A DNA stretch of 8,775 nt from Candidatus Thiodiazotropha sp. (ex Gloverina cf. vestifex) (lineage in GTDB: Bacteria; Pseudomonadota; Gammaproteobacteria; Chromatiales; Chromatiaceae), in contig JAHXHT010000085.1 in assembly GCA_025656435.1 (NCBI GenBank), forward strand, positions 1 to 8,775, given 5' to 3'. The position numbers and the translations under genes were made by a program. Of this stretch, positions 6,051 through 8,775 are shown one piece after another. Within the stretch, counting starts at the first letter, position 1. Every line of letters starts with the position of its first letter. The notes under the pieces were generated by a model that searched no databases, was not told the origin of the DNA, and saw only the letters and a program-made list of their open reading frames with translations.

Positions 6051-8030
6051 ATGGTTGACGAAAAGAGAGACCTGATCGGTATCGATACGGGAGGCACCTT
6101 TACCGATTTCGTGCTGTTTCGTTCGCAGGGCATCACCATCCATAAGGTGCTATCGACCCCCAAGGCACCGGAAGCGGCCATCCTGCAGGGCGTTCGAGAG
6201 CTGGATCTCGATCCTTCCCGCTTGACGGTGATTCACGGCTCTACAGTGGCAACCAACGCCGCACTGGAATCAAAAGGCGTACGCACGCTCTATATCGGTA
6301 ACCGAGGGCTGGGGGATCTCCTCACTATCGGCAGGCAAGCACGGCGTGAGCTCTATAATTTGGAGCCTGCTGAGGTTTGTCCACCGGTGCCCCATGCCGA
6401 CTGCCTGGAGACCGGGGGCAGGATGGGACCGGCTGGTGAAGTACTTGAGCCGTTGAGTCAATTGGCATTGGAAAAGCTGAGGCAGCAGGTGGAGGCGTCC
6501 GGGGCCGAATCCGTGGCGATCAACCTGCTCTATAGTTTTCTCGATGATCGCTTCGAGCGAATGATCGAAGATGCGATGCCGCAGGGGATGTTTGTCTCCC
6601 GCTCCTCTACCGTATTGCCAGCCAATGGTGAATATGAGCGGGGCATCGCCACTTGGCTGAATAGCTGGGTGGGTCCGCTGGTGGCCGGATACATCGAACG
6701 TCTGCGAGATGGACTGCCGGAGGCAAGCGTGTCGGTCATGCAGAGCTCCGGTGAGGCTATCGATGCCGTTCAGGCTTCGCGTCAGGCGGTGCGTATGTTG
6801 CTCTCAGGGCCGGCTGGTGGCCTGGTAGGTGCAGGTTTTACTGCAGAAGTCTCGGGACGCCGACAGCTCCTCACCTTCGATATGGGGGGAACCTCTTCCG
6901 ACGTGGCGCTGATCGATGGTGCACCTCGGTTGACCCGGGAGGGTCATATTGGTCCCTGGCCGGTGGCAGTGCCGATGGTCGATATGCATACCATCGGTGC
7001 GGGAGGTGGTTCCATCGCCTCTCTTGATGACGGGGGTATGTTGCAGGTGGGTCCGGCGTCTGCCGGCGCCGATCCCGGTCCGGCCTGCTACGGTCTTGGT
7101 GGCAGTTTACCTACTGTGACCGATGCTAATCTGGTTCTTGGTCGGTTAAGACCAGGCGCTTTCCTCGGTGGACGCATGCACCTTGATACCCGTGCGGCAT
7201 TTCAGGCGATAGGCGGTCTGGCCGAGTCGATGCATCTTACTATCGAAGCTGCAGCGGCAGGCATCATCCGTGTCACCAACGAGCATATGGCCCGTGCATT
7301 GCGTGTCATCTCGGTACAGCGGGGTATTGACCCCAGGGGCTATACCCTAGTCTCCTTTGGTGGGGCAGGTGGGCTGCATGTCTGTGCGCTGGCAGATGCG
7401 CTGGGTGTGGAAGAGGCGATGGTGCCGGTGCATGCCGGTGTGCTCTCTGCATTGGGTATGCTGGCGACACGGCCGGGTAGACAGTTGGTACGTACCCGAC
7501 CGGGCTTGCTGAATGAGTGTGAGGACAAAGGTTTCACCATTGAGCTGGAGGCACTGGCAGAAGAGGGTGTGGAGGCCTTGACGGAAGAGGGCATCGCACA
7601 GTCTGACATCAGCAGGGAGTATTCCCTGGATCTGCGCTATCTCGGTCAGTCCTATACGCTGAATGTCCCCTGGAACAGTTGCCGACAGGCAATTGAGGAT
7701 TTTCACGGCCAACATGAAGCCCGCTATGGACATCGTATGCAGGCACCCGTGGAACTGGTGAATCTAAGAGCGGCATTGAAAGGGCCGCAGATGGAGGCCA
7801 CTCTGCCTCGTCGGGGCCAAACCGAGGGGGCGCCAGTGGTTGAGTGGTTGAATCTGGTGGGAATCGACCAGCAGGTCCCACGTTATGAGCGCTCAAAATT
7901 GGCTGTCGGTCAGCAGATCCAGGGACCTGCCCTGATTACTGAAATGGCTTCCACCACCTGGTTGGCGGAGGGTTGGAACTCGATCCTGGACGAGGTGGGC
8001 AATCTTATCCTGAGCCGTCAGCTGTCGTAG
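6051..8030 (+). CDS. Hydantoinase/oxoprolinase family protein, HyuA-type subunit
   Basis: This 659-residue protein is of the N-methylhydantoinase A / 5-oxoprolinase alpha family, which uses ATP to open cyclic amides such as 5-oxoproline or hydantoins. It shows the actin-like ATPase signatures in order: DLIGIDTGGTFTDF (7-20), HGSTVATNAALE (62-73), SGPAGGLVGA near 250, LTFDMGGTSSDVALI near 275-289, HTIGAGGGSIA near 313-323, GPACYGLGG with PTVTDANLVLGRL near 343-366, and FGGAGGLHVCALADALG near 435. The length is normal for a HyuA subunit and the C-terminus looks complete. I choose the ATG at 6051 because family members begin a few residues before IGIDTGGT; the frame is also open from ATG 6009 and TTG 5985, none with a good Shine-Dalgarno. 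No HyuB subunit is encoded on either side, so its partner and substrate are unknown. Confidence 0.9.
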   Translation: MVDEKRDLIGIDTGGTFTDFVLFRSQGITIHKVLSTPKAPEAAILQGVRELDLDPSRLTVIHGSTVATNAALESKGVRTLYIGNRGLGDLLTIGRQARRELYNLEPAEVCPPVPHADCLETGGRMGPAGEVLEPLSQLALEKLRQQVEASGAESVAINLLYSFLDDRFERMIEDAMPQGMFVSRSSTVLPANGEYERGIATWLNSWVGPLVAGYIERLRDGLPEASVSVMQSSGEAIDAVQASRQAVRMLLSGPAGGLVGAGFTAEVSGRRQLLTFDMGGTSSDVALIDGAPRLTREGHIGPWPVAVPMVDMHTIGAGGGSIASLDDGGMLQVGPASAGADPGPACYGLGGSLPTVTDANLVLGRLRPGAFLGGRMHLDTRAAFQAIGGLAESMHLTIEAAAAGIIRVTNEHMARALRVISVQRGIDPRGYTLVSFGGAGGLHVCALADALGVEEAMVPVHAGVLSALGMLATRPGRQLVRTRPGLLNECEDKGFTIELEALAEEGVEALTEEGIAQSDISREYSLDLRYLGQSYTLNVPWNSCRQAIEDFHGQHEARYGHRMQAPVELVNLRAALKGPQMEATLPRRGQTEGAPVVEWLNLVGIDQQVPRYERSKLAVGQQIQGPALITEMASTTWLAEGWNSILDEVGNLILSRQLS

Positions 8031-8032
8031 TG

Positions 8033-8080
8033 CTAGTGGGTCCGGCTGATCGTTACCTTATTTACCGCATGGCCCACTAG
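8033..8080. terminator. Dyad between convergent genes, possible bidirectional terminator
   Basis: CTAGTGGGTC (8033-8042) pairs with GGCCCACTAG (8071-8080): nine Watson-Crick pairs and one G-T around a 28-nt loop. It fills most of the 59-nt gap between the stop codons of the HyuA-like gene (plus) and the HDOD gene (minus), the expected place for a shared terminator. There is no T run on either side and the loop is long, so its function is uncertain. Confidence 0.35.
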
Positions 8081-8089
8081 ATGGCAACG

Positions 8090-8686
8090 TTAAGTCTCTT
8101 GCAACGATTGCTGTTCCTGGAAGGCCTGCTCACTGGCAGCAAGGTATAGCTGATAGATTTCATCTCGATCGACACCTGGGAAATCGATCAGATGCCACTC
8201 TCCGGCCTCTACCTGTCGTGCGCAATGCAAGGCCTTACCTGAAATACCTTCGCCCATCAGCAATGCCGCATTGATTTGATCGGAGAGGGAGAGCTCTTGA
8301 ACGATCTCAGGCATGGGTTTGCTGAGCAGTAGGTCGAGAATGGAGAGCAGGCCCACAGTGAAGCCGGTATCATCCTGTGGGTTCGCACGTTCAACCAAGC
8401 GCTCACAGAGATGGGCGCGGACCAGGGCCATGAGATAGTGGTCCTGTGGACGGTTTTTCAATCCTGTCATGACTAAGAGATTGGCCCAGGCGCGAATGCG
8501 TCTGAGCCCCATCATGATGACGGCCTGTCCAATGGACTCTATCTTGCGTGGCATACCGACTGCGGCGGAGTTGATATAGCGCAGCGTCTTGTAGCTGAGT
8601 GCCGCATCCTGCCCGATCAGGGTCTCTATCTCGTGGATGCTGGTATCGGGCCGGTTCAGCTTGGCCAGCAGTCGCAGAACAACCAT
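8090..8686 (-). CDS. HDOD domain protein (HDOD half of an EAL-HDOD type protein, EAL missing)
   Basis: The 198-residue product is essentially one HDOD domain, a signalling module related to HD phosphohydrolases but lacking their catalytic residues. VVLRLLAKLNRPDTSIHEIE, followed by ETLIGQDAALSYKTLRYINSAA, PRKIESIGQAVIMMGL, RRIRAWANLLVMTGL, ALVRAHLCERL and FTVGLLSILDLLLSKPMPEI match the C-terminal half of EAL-HDOD (YuxH-like) signalling proteins. In those an N-terminal EAL domain of about 200 residues precedes this point. Here the frame upstream of the ATG at 8686 is interrupted by TAA at 8728-8726, and the 13 intervening codons contain no start. The other two frames up to the window end do not look like EAL sequence. 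The ATG has no clear Shine-Dalgarno. It may be a genuine stand-alone HDOD protein or the remnant of a frameshifted or truncated EAL-HDOD gene. Confidence 0.82.
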   Translation of the reverse strand: MVVLRLLAKLNRPDTSIHEIETLIGQDAALSYKTLRYINSAAVGMPRKIESIGQAVIMMGLRRIRAWANLLVMTGLKNRPQDHYLMALVRAHLCERLVERANPQDDTGFTVGLLSILDLLLSKPMPEIVQELSLSDQINAALLMGEGISGKALHCARQVEAGEWHLIDFPGVDRDEIYQLYLAASEQAFQEQQSLQET

Positions 8687-8775
8687 CTGACGCTGATCGC
8701 CATGGAAGGCTGAAAGCCGAGGCGATTAGTCCCCGATAGGCGTAGGCGCGGTTGTATGGCCGTAATTGTGACTGT

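Noticed and set aside
7347..7896. Minus-strand open frames inside the HyuA-like gene
   Set aside because: They are antisense to conserved family motifs and their translations look like nothing I know.
8687..8775. A frameshifted EAL domain upstream of the HDOD gene
   Set aside because: All three minus-strand frames were read and none shows EAL-like sequence in the 89 nt available; too short to decide.
1..8775. CRISPR array, insertion sequence or defence system
   Set aside because: No regularly spaced repeats, transposase motifs or defence-protein motifs were seen on either strand.

Overview
The window looks like chromosomal DNA of a gammaproteobacterium. Most of it is moderately GC-rich, with well-conserved housekeeping genes (ispB-type prenyl diphosphate synthase, mutM-type DNA glycosylase, a tRNA-Pro with encoded CCA). 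An HDOD signalling domain of the EAL-HDOD type fits a free-living or symbiotic member of the Chromatiales/sulfur-oxidiser area. That lineage guess is an inference from general character; nothing in the sequence fixes genus or species.

Layout, left to right. 1-105 holds the first 35 codons of a minus-strand membrane protein that runs off the window, in AT-rich DNA. 106-449 has no convincing gene; it carries a good intrinsic terminator (minus strand) and a pyrimidine-rich transcript segment, both downstream of a tRNA-Pro(CGG) at 450-526. Between the tRNA and ispB lie three abutting inverted repeats (529-593). ispB (599-1567, minus) has its own near-consensus sigma-70 promoter at 1597-1625. Upstream of it is a tightly packed minus-strand operon reading right to left: ABC ATPase (5022-5933), ABC-2 type permease (4300-5025), GldG-like auxiliary membrane protein (2969-4300), short DUF4340-like protein (2488-2964), then mutM (1673-2488). 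The junctions are ATGA, TAGTG, a 4-nt gap and TGATG, so translational coupling through the whole set is likely. A divergent region (5934-6050) separates this operon from a plus-strand HyuA-type hydantoinase/oxoprolinase gene (6051-8030). A minus-strand HDOD protein (8090-8686) converges on it, with a 10-bp dyad between the two stops.

How they fit together. The ATPase, permease and GldG-like protein form one membrane complex of the GldA/GldF/GldG family, known from Bacteroidetes gliding and widespread elsewhere without a defined substrate. The DUF4340-like protein is probably an accessory with one membrane anchor and a periplasmic domain. mutM, a base-excision repair enzyme, is translated at the end of this operon, an unusual pairing. 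ispB (ubiquinone side chain) and tRNA-Pro probably form the next transcription unit, ending at the terminator at 296-342. The HyuA-like protein has no HyuB partner on either side here, and the HDOD protein lacks the EAL half normally fused to this domain type.

No CRISPR array, insertion sequence, phage gene or obvious defence system is visible. The points most worth following up are the GldAFG-DUF4340-mutM operon, the lone HyuA, the EAL-less HDOD protein, and the composition change on the 3' side of the tRNA.
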